A DNA stretch of 64,000 nucleotides from Muribaculaceae bacterium (GTDB lineage: Bacteria > Bacteroidota > Bacteroidia > Bacteroidales > Muribaculaceae): positions 1-64,000 of the forward strand of contig JAFLTS010000011.1 of NCBI GenBank assembly GCA_022509185.1, read 5' to 3'. This document shows, piece after piece, positions 36,087-45,633 of this stretch (its first letter is position 1; every line of letters starts with the position of its first letter). The notes below the pieces were generated by a model. The model did not search any database, was not told the origin of the DNA, and saw only the letters and a program-made list of their open reading frames with translations. The position numbers and the translations under genes were made by a program.

Positions 36087-36806
36087 TCATTTGTTTAATT
36101 TCCAACCATTATCTCCATGATAAATCATCAGATGACTCATTCCTCCATCTATAACTATATTTTCTCCTGTTATAAAACCTGCTTCTTCTGAACATAAAAA
36201 TAGAACCATAGAGGCGATATCATCAGAATTTCCTATTCTTCCTACCGGTTGTTGGATATTATCTTCTTCGGAAGTTTCATAACCCAAAATATCAATCCAT
36301 CCGGGTGAAATTGAATTTACCCTTACTTTCGGGGCTAAAGACATGGCCAATGCATGAGTCAGTGCTGATAATCCTCCTTTTGCTGCAGTGTAAGTTTCTG
36401 TCTGTGGCTGACTCATTCTATCTCTTGAGGAAGAAATATTGATGATAGAAGATCCAGGAGGAAAATAATCTTTAAATAACTTGGATAAATAAAAAGGAGC
36501 AGCCACACCAACTTTCTGGGCATATATAAATTCTTCCCAAGTACCCTCATTTATTCCTTTCATCAAAGGCAAAGCATTGTTAATAAGGATGTTTATTTTC
36601 CCGTGTTTTTTTATAACGAAAGAAGCGAAATCATCAAGCACTGACTTTTCCGCAATATCTCCTACAAACCATTTACCTGCTGTTTTATCTATTATTTCAA
36701 CTTTTGCTCCTTCACTTCTGAAACATTCTGAAATCCTTGCACCTATACCCTTTGCACCTCCTGTTACTACTATTACCTTATTTTTGAATCTCTCCATAAT
36801 TTCCAT
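36087..36806 (-). CDS. Short-chain dehydrogenase/reductase
   Basis: 239 residues with the cofactor motif TGGAKGIG, NNALP, the active-site Ser and the YTAAK catalytic pair, and a C-terminal GENIVIDGGMSH. Substrate unknown. Its start overlaps the macro-like gene upstream by 29 bases (or 20 from the next ATG), so it is translationally linked to that gene. Confidence 0.9.
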   Translation of the reverse strand: MEIMERFKNKVIVVTGGAKGIGARISECFRSEGAKVEIIDKTAGKWFVGDIAEKSVLDDFASFVIKKHGKINILINNALPLMKGINEGTWEEFIYAQKVGVAAPFYLSKLFKDYFPPGSSIINISSSRDRMSQPQTETYTAAKGGLSALTHALAMSLAPKVRVNSISPGWIDILGYETSEEDNIQQPVGRIGNSDDIASMVLFLCSEEAGFITGENIVIDGGMSHLMIYHGDNGWKLNK

Positions 36807-37215
36807 TCGTTAATATCTCGTTGAATTCTTTTGGAAGACGTATGTTGGGGATGCTTAAAGATTTGAGGAATAATGGAGCTATCTCTTCCACAGTAAAACC
36901 GGCTATTCCACAACCTATCTTAGTTACATAAAAAGTTAATTCCGAATGATTTTTAGCGAATTCTATAAATGAATCAACATATGGTTGGATAGTTTGCACA
37001 CCCCCTTGCATTGTGGGGATTGCATAAGAATTCCCTTGTAAACCCTCTCCTTGTCCCCAAACAGCACCGAATTTTTGATGTGCTAAGCGAGCTGCACCTC
37101 CTGCATGAGCTCCACCAAGATTACTCCCGAATACAAAAATATCCTTAGGTCCAAGTTCTGTGATGAAATCAGGAGTATTTTTCTTGTTCAATGGCTTATT
37201 TCCAATTCCTTCCAT
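36778..37215 (-). CDS. Macro-domain-like protein
   Basis: 145 residues with a glycine-rich core DIFVFGSNLGGAHAGGAARLA and GNSYAIPTMQG, then VTKIGCGIAGF. This pattern is seen in macro-like proteins of phages and bacteria that may bind or hydrolyse ADP-ribose, but the family is not well characterised. It is first in an operon with SDR and HAD genes. Confidence 0.65.
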   Translation of the reverse strand: MEGIGNKPLNKKNTPDFITELGPKDIFVFGSNLGGAHAGGAARLAHQKFGAVWGQGEGLQGNSYAIPTMQGGVQTIQPYVDSFIEFAKNHSELTFYVTKIGCGIAGFTVEEIAPLFLKSLSIPNIRLPKEFNEILTNGNYGEIQK

Positions 37216-37321
37216 AAATTAAATACAATTGATTTTATTAAAATTCTTTCGTTTCCTTCTTTCACATATTATTAACAAAGCAGTTTTAAAAGAACAATTG
37301 ATTATTTAACCTTAAATCTCA

Positions 37322-38266
37322 CTACTTCCAGACTATATAATTTGTGTTTTTATATGGTTCCTCTTCTTTCACCCCAAATTCAATCTTGTTTCCTTTTTCA
37401 TCGATTGCAAAACCATAAGAAGTAGATCCAACTAAATAAATTGCATTTTTTACACCCAAATCCACCAAATAACGTGCAAATTCATTTAGTGTCAAACGAG
37501 TATGACTCATTATAACTACTATCTCACCATTAATTTCACCCAGAGCTTTCCGTAAAGATGAATAATTAATCCTATTGTCAACTGCTTGGCCTTCTACTAC
37601 TAAAGGATATTGACGAAAGAAATAGCCGTCAGTTTCTATAGCCTCTTCAAGATAAGGAGTAGTTTCCGCAATTCCAATTATAGGCTTTCCTTTAATTATG
37701 GCACAAAATCCCGCTTTTGCCTGTCCTTTGCTTAAGAGATCTCCTTTGTAAACATATGCACCTACAATTCCTCCATTGTCTTTTCTTATATCGGCCGCCT
37801 GAACTGCAAATATTGTCGTAGAATCTTGTAATATCTGCTCTCCAACTATAAGTTCCGGAGTAAGATTTTTAGGTTTAAAAACTGTAAACTCTTCATTATT
37901 AATAACTGTATCAATCTTTTGTACAAATCCTTTTGAGACAACATCTTTATTAGAGTGTGGAGAATTTTGGTATTGGTAATTTATACTATGCCCCTCTCCC
38001 TTTTCTTCCTTTTGGGTAATAATTTCCAAACTTTCTTTATCATCCGATTCAGTGTCCCGTCTGATTTCCCACCAGAAAAAAACTGCTAAACCTCCAATAA
38101 ATATTATGGCACAAAGTATCAACAATTTATTCCATTTAAGCTTACCCTCTCTTCTCAATTTATTAGAAGAAGGCTTTATGTTAGATTTATTTTCTATCGA
38201 TAGTTTTTTATCTGATGAAATAATTCTTATTTCATCATCATTAATCTCTTTTGGCAACTTACTCAT
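37322..38266 (-). CDS. Membrane-anchored phosphodiester glycosidase-like protein
   Basis: 314 residues: a basic cytoplasmic N-terminus, one membrane segment (about residues 48-68, LLILCAIIFIGGLAVFFWW) and an outside domain resembling the NAGPA/DUF2233 family (TDGYFFRQYPLVVEG, VVIMSHTRLTLNEFARYLVDLGV, IYLVGSTSYG). Its ATG overlaps the end of the LytTR gene by four bases. Substrate unknown. Confidence 0.7.
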   Translation of the reverse strand: MSKLPKEINDDEIRIISSDKKLSIENKSNIKPSSNKLRREGKLKWNKLLILCAIIFIGGLAVFFWWEIRRDTESDDKESLEIITQKEEKGEGHSINYQYQNSPHSNKDVVSKGFVQKIDTVINNEEFTVFKPKNLTPELIVGEQILQDSTTIFAVQAADIRKDNGGIVGAYVYKGDLLSKGQAKAGFCAIIKGKPIIGIAETTPYLEEAIETDGYFFRQYPLVVEGQAVDNRINYSSLRKALGEINGEIVVIMSHTRLTLNEFARYLVDLGVKNAIYLVGSTSYGFAIDEKGNKIEFGVKEEEPYKNTNYIVWK

Positions 38267-38628
38267 TTCTTTGATTCCTTTTCAATAAAATCCTTCAATG
38301 CCTTCAAGGCATCTTTTGAAGCAGAAAGTTCATGACGAAAAGTTTTACAATCCGAAAGAATCATTTTCTGTCTGGAAGGATTAATAAAAGTTATGAATTC
38401 ATGGTTTACAATCAGGCTTTTACCTATTCTGATAAAACGATTGTCATTCTCTTCAACCATTTCTGAAATATGTTTTTCCATCTGTCCTAATTGTTGGGTA
38501 AGCACATATTCTTCACCGTTCACCATCTTTATGGATGAATAATTACCTTCAGCAGAAATGAAAACCACATTTTCTGCAGGCAAGCGGATCAATTCCGTAG
38601 AGGTAGAGAACAATAAATTCCTACTCAT
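38263..38628 (-). CDS. Stand-alone LytTR DNA-binding protein
   Basis: 121 residues, consisting of only a LytTR domain (FISAEGNYSSIKMV, RFIRIGKSLIVNHEFI, LSASKDALKALKDFI). No receiver domain, so it is not controlled by a kinase in the usual way. It is the first gene of a two-gene operon with a membrane-anchored NAGPA-like protein; regulation through that partner is a possibility. Confidence 0.87.
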   Translation of the reverse strand: MSRNLLFSTSTELIRLPAENVVFISAEGNYSSIKMVNGEEYVLTQQLGQMEKHISEMVEENDNRFIRIGKSLIVNHEFITFINPSRQKMILSDCKTFRHELSASKDALKALKDFIEKESKK

Positions 38629-38968
38629 TTAATTATTAATTAAACAGATCTTTAAACAGCATCAATCTTTGATTATATAGAAGCTGAGTTTAGGTTATGA
38701 CTCTTTTGAAAAGAAAAAGTATTATCCGGATAAATATGATAATAGATTATTAAACAAAATGAGTTATCTAACCTAAGTTATATAAAACAAAAATGAATGC
38801 ATTTGAGTTAAAACCTCAACACAAATTTACCGTAATTTTTAAATAAAAAATATTTTAAAGCATTTGGTTGTATAAAGTTACTTTTTCTTTGTATGAACTA
38901 ATAAAGCAAAGTTCCGGTTATCCTTTAAAATAAGCTAAGGGAAACAGTTTTGCTGTCTCTCTTTTCTA
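38629..38968. other. Intergenic spacer with a possible repeat pair
   Basis: AT-rich spacer between the LytTR and membrane-protein genes. TTAGGTTATGACTC (near 38689) and GAGTTATCTAACCTAA (near 38761) are imperfect inverted copies and could bind the LytTR protein. A weak terminator hairpin lies at 38939-38961. Confidence 0.3.
38939..38961 (-). terminator. Weak terminator of the 38969-39817 gene
   Basis: On the minus strand GAGAGACAG and CTGTTTCCC pair with one mismatch and one wobble around CAAAA, followed by TTAGCTTATTTT. Confidence 0.4.
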
Positions 38969-39817
38969 CTAATCCTTTCCCTTTGAAATTTTTCTAAAAT
39001 AACTTATACAATCAACCGAATCCTTAATTCCAAAATACGCTGCCAAGGAACCATATAAAAAATACATTATGCCCCCTGAAATGGCTTCCGCACTTCTATT
39101 CTCTCCTAATATTATAAGAGACATTATTAGATAATATAACCCACAAAGGGAACATAAAACTGCAATTACCAATGAGAATATCTGAAAGGTCTTAAAATTC
39201 TTTGGTTGCGATGGTAACATGGATTCTGCCGTTGTATGGATTCTTGCATTGTAATAAGATGTATAGTCTATGCGATAGATTTCTTGTATTGCAATTGCAC
39301 ACTCTTCTTTTGTAGGATTTAACTTAATTCGGTTTTGAACCTGATTCAATTTTACTGTTCTTGAAATAGTTCCAAAAGCAAAAAAGCCGAATATCAAAAG
39401 AGCAATCCAGTCATCTGCACTTCCTCTTACCATAGAAAACAAGATAAAGACAAAAGCTACTCCCATATAAATAGCAGTGACGAAATCTATTGTTACTATT
39501 CTTGAAAGTCGTTTACGGAAACTATCAATATGGCCTTCAAACACCTCTTCCATAATAGTGGATATTTCTGTCAGTCTTTCATATCTCAGGGTATCAGGCA
39601 TATTTTTATTTAGAAACCATGATAATCCCCAAACAATAAACAAGGCTACAATAAAAGAATTTTGATATACCCAGGGACTATGTATCAATCCTAAGAGAGG
39701 ATAGATAATTATCCATAAAAAGAAATAAAAGCTTGTCTTCATCCTTATCAATAACTTTAATAATCCATAAAAGTACTCATAGGCCCTTAGGGACTTGGAG
39801 TGTATGTCTTCTATCAA
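38969..39817 (-). CDS. Multi-pass membrane protein, unknown function
   Basis: 282 residues with several hydrophobic stretches (around 30-70, 110-150, 210-260). The earliest start is a TTG coding MIEDIHSKSLRAYEYFYG; an ATG 25 codons in (MKTSFYFFLW) is an alternative. The TTG region is conserved in the diverged copy at 29778-29912, so it belongs to the ancestral gene. I recognise no family. Confidence 0.7.
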   Translation of the reverse strand: MIEDIHSKSLRAYEYFYGLLKLLIRMKTSFYFFLWIIIYPLLGLIHSPWVYQNSFIVALFIVWGLSWFLNKNMPDTLRYERLTEISTIMEEVFEGHIDSFRKRLSRIVTIDFVTAIYMGVAFVFILFSMVRGSADDWIALLIFGFFAFGTISRTVKLNQVQNRIKLNPTKEECAIAIQEIYRIDYTSYYNARIHTTAESMLPSQPKNFKTFQIFSLVIAVLCSLCGLYYLIMSLIILGENRSAEAISGGIMYFLYGSLAAYFGIKDSVDCISYFRKISKGKD

Positions 39818-39896
39818 AAATCTTTAGCTTTTGTAGACATTGCATGCGATATCACTACTTTTTGACGGTCTAATTATAGTGAAATTATTTTTGGTA
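39763..39896. repeat. Dispersed repeat, copy B (5' end of membrane-protein gene)
   Basis: Second copy of the element at 29778-29912; the two align over about 130 bases with obvious substitutions and a few one-base gaps. It covers the first 18 codons of the gene ending at 39817 and its upstream region. TTTTTGACGG, 21 bases later TATTTTTG, again forms a promoter-like pair on the + strand, antisense to 39964-40374. Confidence 0.6.
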
Positions 39897-39963
39897 TTTT
39901 TTACGGACAATCAAAAAATTTCAGTTGTAAAGCTATCCTTTTAAAAATCATTATATGTTGGAA

Positions 39964-40374
39964 TTAAAAATCCTCATCATTTTTTATTATGTAAATTTCA
40001 GAAATGAATTCCACAGGTAAATTTTTTCCATTTTCCATTACAAGGACTTGATCTGTCTTTTCCCATTTCTTAATTCTTCCGGTTAAACTTTTGTATTTTC
40101 CTCCTTTTTTCTTCCTGTCGGGAACGAAAAATGTAATCTTTACTAATAAATCGAATTCTAAGGCTTTATTAAGTTTTTGCGAGATTAAATTTTTCTCAGT
40201 TTCCGAAAGTTCACTGAATAGCTCTGTTATTCTTTCCACCTCTTCAATAGCGTCTTCATGACCGGTTAAAGCTGCAAAGGGAGCAAATTGAGCAGCCCTA
40301 TTCCGTATAGGCATTGGTTTATGAAAGTCGCTCACATGATGCGGCATATTAATTATATCATCATACTTTCCCAT
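39964..40374 (-). CDS. YolD-like protein
   Basis: 136 residues. The opening MGKYDDIINMPHHVS, then MPIRNRAAQFAPFAALTGHEDAI, is the YolD-like signature. In Gram-positives YolD often accompanies a Y-family polymerase; none is next to it here. Function unknown. Confidence 0.75.
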   Translation of the reverse strand: MGKYDDIINMPHHVSDFHKPMPIRNRAAQFAPFAALTGHEDAIEEVERITELFSELSETEKNLISQKLNKALEFDLLVKITFFVPDRKKKGGKYKSLTGRIKKWEKTDQVLVMENGKNLPVEFISEIYIIKNDEDF

Positions 40375-40473
40375 CTTTCTTTAAATCAAAATTAATTTTT
40401 CGCTAATAACTCAATTAATTTCCTTATGGCCTTTCTAAAATCTGCTGTCTTTATTCAATAATTCTTATTTATG

Positions 40474-41832
40474 TTATTCCAAAGAAAAAATAAATTCTTT
40501 CATATCTTTCAATACATCGGGTGCAAAAGTTTCTTCAATTTCAGCATATTCGGTTATTTTACCTGTTAAACAATGTTGCATCAGATGATTCAATTCAGGA
40601 TAAACCTTGATATCGATTCGAGGAAATTTCTTCTCTAAAATCGGTACGTTGATACTTGGTGGTACCTGTAGGTCCTTCTCTCCATAAAGCATTAAGATAG
40701 GAACTGTAATTTTGTCAATATCAATAGCAGGATTATAATTAATGAAATATTTTAGCCATGGTGTTAAGGAGGAAAAATTATCTTTTAAATTTTTAGCAAG
40801 TGGAGCAATAACCGGATTCAAAGAATTTTCTGTTGAAAATATTTCATATTTTGTTTCATCGAATATTACATTCTCATTTTCTTTTTGACTTTCTAACATC
40901 CCTCTCATTGCATCTGAATACATCTTTATATATTCGTCGGGAAGACCACCATCTTTTAAAAGAATTTCATTTTGAAATACCAATATTTCATCGCCTGATA
41001 CAACCGGACCACCAATTTCTATTATAAAATTAATAAGGTCGCTATTTGCAGCAACCTTATCAGCTATAAGACCCCCCTCGCTATGTCCGATAATTCCAAT
41101 TTTAGTAAAACCCCTTTCCCTTAAAAATCTTATACCTCCTAAAGCATCATCCGCGTTTTCTTGTGTTGTGGTATTTGGAGACAATCCGGTGGATTTATCA
41201 AATCCCCTGTCATCATATCTTAAGGAAGCTATTCAATTACGAGCCAGGTAATCTGAAATTACAGCAAACGGCTTGTGTTCAAAAATTTCTTCATCTCGAT
41301 TATGTATTCCGCTACCACTTACCAATAAAACTACGGGACATTCATAATTTTCTGCTTCAGGCATAATTAATGTACCATATAGTTTTGCATTGTCTTTGGC
41401 TGATGAAAAAGAAATTTCTTCTACCGTGTATGGGAAAGGACCTTCTGGAGTTTGTGGACGGTGCAATGAAGTAATTTTAGGTTTTAGGGTTAAAGGCATA
41501 CTTATACCTCCTTGGGTAAAATTCCCCGGTATTGAATCTCCATTTATCTTACCACTATATTTAAGCATCAATTGTTTAACTTCAACATTTAAGGAATCGG
41601 GACCTATAAAATTTATAGACATAGGAATACCGTATGCACCCTGATCCGGGGAATCCATTGTAACTACAGCATCTTCTCCTTCAGATCCCGAGATATTTAT
41701 CACTAATCTTAAACCCATTTCAGGATTAATCATTAGTTTTCCTTCCCAGGTTCCATTTAGACCTGATATCTGAGAATAAGACTGAAGAAAACAACCGAAT
41801 AATGTAAGAAATAATAAAAGGTATCTTATCAT
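40474..41832 (-). pseudogene. Alpha/beta hydrolase with an in-frame stop
   Basis: The two halves 41832-41233 and 41232-40474 share one reading frame, separated only by TGA at 41235-41233. Read through, the protein is 452 residues: signal peptide, an N-terminal beta domain, VVLLVSGSGIHNRDEE, then YLARN-stop-IASLRYDDRG, GIIGHSEGG (nucleophile) and MLYGEKDLQVPPS. Relatives have Gly in the stop position (GGA to TGA needs one change). Other genes here use TGA as stop, so it is a true nonsense codon or a sequence error. Confidence 0.8.
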
Positions 41833-42024
41833 GGTTTAAATTTCTTTATATACAAATTTAAATAATTTTTTCCTCTTTGTAATAACGTGAAATATATGAA
41901 TCATGAATCCATTGTTTTATCATAATTTGTAACTAAATATTGAAAGAGGTTTTGATGTCTTTTCCTTTCATTCAAATATGTTAGAGAGATTTGATTTCTT
42001 AAGGTCTTTTGATACCTGTAAAAA

Positions 42025-42052
42025 ATTAGTGCCCCATTTTTATGGGACACTA
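42025..42052 (-). terminator. Terminator of the DUF362 lipoprotein gene
   Basis: TTAGTGCCCCAT and ATGGGACACTAA pair around TTTT with one internal mismatch; on the minus strand TTTTTT follows. It lies 11 bases after the stop at 42063. Confidence 0.8.
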
Positions 42053-42062
42053 ATAAATAAGT

Positions 42063-43067
42063 TTATTCAATGTTTATTAGTTCATATTTGGTTGTCCCCA
42101 ACCCGATTTTTTCCGCATGGTCAATTATATGGGTACCATGTAATTCTTTTATTCTATCAATCATTGGTTGCGCATCATCTCCTTCTACTGACTCGTGATT
42201 AAACACCATATCCAAAGCTGCCTTATCGAGTGCCACCGGATCTGTTGATGCCATTATTCCCATATCCTTTAGGCCCGGAGCTGTAGGATGCCCGTTGCAG
42301 TCACAATCTATAGACATATTGTTCATAACATCAATATATACTATATCTTTGCCGGGTTGTTTAAAGTAATTATGTACACCTTGGGCAGCAGACGCCATTG
42401 ATTCTATAAAACCATCCTGATTATCCGTATATTCCCAGAAATGTTCCCAATCTTCTGTACGTCCGGCTGAGTGTATATAAGTTTTTCCTGCAGTTGATGC
42501 TACTCCGATACTTGAATTTTTCAAGACTCCTCCAAAACCTCCCATCTGATGTCCTTTAAAGTGAGCAAGATTAATCATGAAGTCATAATTGGGAAGATGG
42601 GAACCGACAATATCATACTTGATCCATGTAGTATCATTCACAGGAATTTTGAGATCTCCTTCTGCATCCATAATATCCACAGGAGCTATAGCTGTATAAC
42701 CTCTTTCTTCAGCGGCTTTTAGATGAGCCTCTGTTGTATTTCGGTTGCCGGCATAAGCTGTATTGCTTTCAACAAGTGTTCCGTTTACTTTTTGTACTAA
42801 TTCTTTAATAAGATCCGGACTAAGATTATAGGATTCAGCTGACTCACCTGTTGAAATCTTTACTGCCACTTTTCCTTTAGGTTCAACTCCTAATGCTTCG
42901 TATATCTTAACAAGAGATTCAGGTGTTATTTCCTTTGTGAAGTATACTTTTGCTACAGGAATTGAATCATTCGCTCCTTCTTCAGTTACATTTGAGGCCT
43001 TTTTGTTTCCACAGGCAGTCAAAACTAAAGCTGATAATAAAACAAATATTAAATTTCTCTTTTTCAT
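42063..43067 (-). CDS. DUF362 lipoprotein
   Basis: 334 residues: a lipoprotein signal (VLTACGNKK), then the DUF362 domain nearly identical in pattern to 6407-7504 (NLAHFKGHQMGGFGG, NSSIGVAS, CDCNGHP). It lacks the type IX-like tail of its paralog, ending at NIE. Both are therefore at the cell surface or periplasm but anchored differently. Function unknown. Confidence 0.88.
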   Translation of the reverse strand: MKKRNLIFVLLSALVLTACGNKKASNVTEEGANDSIPVAKVYFTKEITPESLVKIYEALGVEPKGKVAVKISTGESAESYNLSPDLIKELVQKVNGTLVESNTAYAGNRNTTEAHLKAAEERGYTAIAPVDIMDAEGDLKIPVNDTTWIKYDIVGSHLPNYDFMINLAHFKGHQMGGFGGVLKNSSIGVASTAGKTYIHSAGRTEDWEHFWEYTDNQDGFIESMASAAQGVHNYFKQPGKDIVYIDVMNNMSIDCDCNGHPTAPGLKDMGIMASTDPVALDKAALDMVFNHESVEGDDAQPMIDRIKELHGTHIIDHAEKIGLGTTKYELINIE

Positions 43068-43247
43068 ATGGGTTAGTTTTTTAATAAACGTATTGCTGAT
43101 ATTTTTATTTTTGTTATTTATAGAAGTAAAAGTCTATTAAAAAGTTTTGAATTTCTGTAACCTGACTTCAATGTATAGTTCCCTCTATAAGTAATTTTTT
43201 CCGTCATGTCATTTTTGAATCTACTCTTGAAATGAATTTCTTATAAT

Positions 43248-43844
43248 TTAAGAAATAATTAATTCTTCTAACTTTCGTTTCGGAACATGGTGTGTGCCAT
43301 CTGCACTACGGTAATATTTTATTTTATCAATTTCTTTGCTATCCAAATCTTCTATAATTACCTTTTCAATGGGTTTACCTACGGCAATAATATAAAGAGG
43401 TTCTAAATTATCTTTCAAATTTAAGATTTCCTTAAGCTTATTAATATCAAAAGACTTGATAATACAACAGCCCAAACCTTGGGCTACAGCTCCCAAGGTA
43501 ATTGTTTGTAAATGTAATCCGTCATCACAGAGATAGTTTTTGGTTATAGAGGTGTCAAGATATTGAATAATGTAAGAAGTTGGTCTTTCTCCTTTTACAG
43601 GGCCATCCCAATCCAGAAGATAACCGGCCCATTTTAATAATGGAAAAATCAGATTGCAAGTTTCCTTATCGTTTACAATAAAATATTTCATAGGCTGGAT
43701 ATTCCTCCCGGAAGCGCAATATCGTGTTAATTCAATCATTTGTATAAGGGTTTCTCTTGCTACAATGTAGGTTTCATCAAAACGACGGTAACTTCTGTCG
43801 GCTTTAAGAAGACTTTTTAAAATTTCAAATTTATTAGGTTCCAT
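43248..43844 (-). CDS. Nitroreductase family protein
   Basis: 198 residues. Family marks: DRSYRRFDETYIVARETL, CASGRNIQPMKYFI, and LGAVAQGLGCCIIKSFD near the flavin. A third nitroreductase homolog in this window, more divergent than the others. Monocistronic; substrate unknown. Confidence 0.82.
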   Translation of the reverse strand: MEPNKFEILKSLLKADRSYRRFDETYIVARETLIQMIELTRYCASGRNIQPMKYFIVNDKETCNLIFPLLKWAGYLLDWDGPVKGERPTSYIIQYLDTSITKNYLCDDGLHLQTITLGAVAQGLGCCIIKSFDINKLKEILNLKDNLEPLYIIAVGKPIEKVIIEDLDSKEIDKIKYYRSADGTHHVPKRKLEELIIS

Positions 43845-44295
43845 TTTTAATTAAAGTTTTGAATATGATTCTCCGGAGATATAAAAGTCCGGTTGTCCTT
43901 ATTTATCTTATCGCCCATAATGATCCCCCTAAATTATTAAACTTTTTGTTTTTCAACCAATCTTATTTTCCCATTTTTACCAAAATATATACATCCCTTA
44001 TGAAGAAAAAAGTATTAATCAAATAATAAGAAGATTTTGATAAACCTTTTATCCTAAAAGATTTCCAAATCATACTAAGGTATTAACATCAATAATTCCC
44101 CTTATTTTTATTATTGTAATATCCCATTTAAATGATGGGGAACACGGTTCGAGTGGGTGATAATAATGAGCAAAATAGGATGCTTTCAAACAGACGTACG
44201 AGCCTATGTGCCTACTTTCAATACTTTAGGTATTTTTAGGGATAATCCTTTTATATTATATAAGTTTCCCAAAGATTTAGTTTAATTTTGCAGTT
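43845..44295. other. Long leader region of the biotin operon
   Basis: About 450 bases. Residues 44132-44284 are richer in G+C than the surrounding sequence and contain two short overlapping frames (35 and 39 codons, starting MMGNTVRV and MSKIGCFQ). I see no BirA-type TTGT...ACAA operator or known riboswitch. The -7-like TAATTTTG at 44283-44290 lies just before bioA. Confidence 0.35.
44283..44290 (+). promoter_or_regulatory. -7 box before bioA
   Basis: TAATTTTG fits TAnnTTTG and lies six bases before the bioA start, implying a nearly leaderless transcript. No -33 TTTG at 19-21 bases. Confidence 0.35.
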
Positions 44296-45633
44296 ATGGA
44301 AATAACCAAAAATCCAGATATGCAATCCTCAGAGCTATCTTCTCTTTCTGACGTTTGGGATAAAGAACATCTATGGCATCCCTACACTTCCACCATTTCT
44401 CCTTTGCCTACTTTTAAAGTAGAGAGCGCCTCAGGAGTCAGAATAAAACTTGTTGATGGACGTGAACTGATAGACGGAATGTCATCATGGTGGTGTGTAA
44501 TCCATGGTTATAATAATCCCCATTTAAATAAAGCTGCCCATGAGCAGATTGATAAGATGAGCCATGTAATGTTTGGTGGTCTCACTCATGAACCGGCTAT
44601 AAAGCTTGGTAAATCTTTATTGCAGATGGCACCTCCCAACATGAATAATATTTTCTTTGCTGACTCCGGTTCGGTAGCTATAGAGGTAGCAATGAAAATG
44701 GCAGTACAGGCAATGATTTCAAAAACCGGAAATCATTCACGTACAAATTTCGCCACCATACGCTCAGGCTATCATGGCGACACTTGGAATGCAATGAGCG
44801 TATGTGATCCAGTCACAGGAATGCATGGGGCTTTCGGTTCATCTTTACCCATCAGGTTTTTTGTGCCTCAACCGAAATCTCGATTTGGAGAAAAATGGAA
44901 TCCTGAAGATATAAAACCTCTTGAAAAACTGTTAAAAGAAAAGAGCTCTGAAATAGCCGCAATAATTCTTGAACCAATAGTGCAGGGAGCGGGAGGAATG
45001 TGGTTTTATCATCCTCAATATTTACGGGAAGTAAAAAAACTCTGCGATAAATATGGATTATACTTAATTTTTGATGAGATAGCCACAGGATTTTGGCGTA
45101 CCGGAAAAAAATTTGCCTGGGAGCATGCCGGAGTTTGTCCTGATATAATGTGTGTTGGAAAAGGTTTAACCGGAGGCTATCTAACCTTGAGTGCAGTACT
45201 TACTACTAAAGAGATTGCCGATACAATTTCACGAGGTGAAGCCGGAGTTTTAATGCATGGACCCACATTTATGGCTAATCCTCTAGCTTGTGCTATAGCT
45301 AATAAATCACTGGAACTCCTTAATGAACAACCCATGGAAGAAATTATTTCGAAAATTTCGTCCATTATGACTGAAGAATTAGAAGAAGCCAGATTTTTTG
45401 ATAATGTAAGTGATGTAAGAGTTCTTGGGGCTATAGGAGTTGTAGAAACAAAAAAACCGGTCAATTTGGAAAAATTTCAAAAGCATTGCATTCAAAGGAA
45501 TATATGGGTTAGACCTTTTGGTAAGAATGTTTATATAATGCCTCCTTATATTATTTCTGAAAAAGATCTTCTTAAATTATGCCGGGAAATGATTGGTATA
45601 TTAAAAAATGATTTAAAAGAAAGTGGCATTTAA
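44296..45633 (+). CDS. bioA: Adenosylmethionine-8-amino-7-oxononanoate aminotransferase
   Basis: 445 residues with BioA marks: LWHPYTS near the start, [13 protein letters not shown], and the PLP lysine (Lys289) in [10 protein letters not shown]. It transfers the amino group of SAM to 8-amino-7-oxononanoate, giving 7,8-diaminononanoate, in the cytoplasm. First of four biotin genes in one operon; its TAA is followed directly by the bioF start. Confidence 0.95.
   Translation: MEITKNPDMQSSELSSLSDVWDKEHLWHPYTSTISPLPTFKVESASGVRIKLVDGRELIDGMSSWWCVIHGYNNPHLNKAAHEQIDKMSHVMFGGLTHEPAIKLGKSLLQMAPPNMNNIFFADSGSVAIEVAMKMAVQAMISKTGNHSRTNFATIRSGYHGDTWNAMSVCDPVTGMHGAFGSSLPIRFFVPQPKSRFGEKWNPEDIKPLEKLLKEKSSEIAAIILEPIVQGAGGMWFYHPQYLREVKKLCDKYGLYLIFDEIATGFWRTGKKFAWEHAGVCPDIMCVGKGLTGGYLTLSAVLTTKEIADTISRGEAGVLMHGPTFMANPLACAIANKSLELLNEQPMEEIISKISSIMTEELEEARFFDNVSDVRVLGAIGVVETKKPVNLEKFQKHCIQRNIWVRPFGKNVYIMPPYIISEKDLLKLCREMIGILKNDLKESGI

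Noticed and set aside
41233-41235. TGA as selenocysteine
   Set aside because: The position is Gly in the family, not Cys, and no SECIS-like hairpin is obvious after it.
44141-44160. GGTTCGAGT resembling a tRNA T-loop
   Set aside because: No acceptor stem, anticodon arm or matching 3' half is found nearby.
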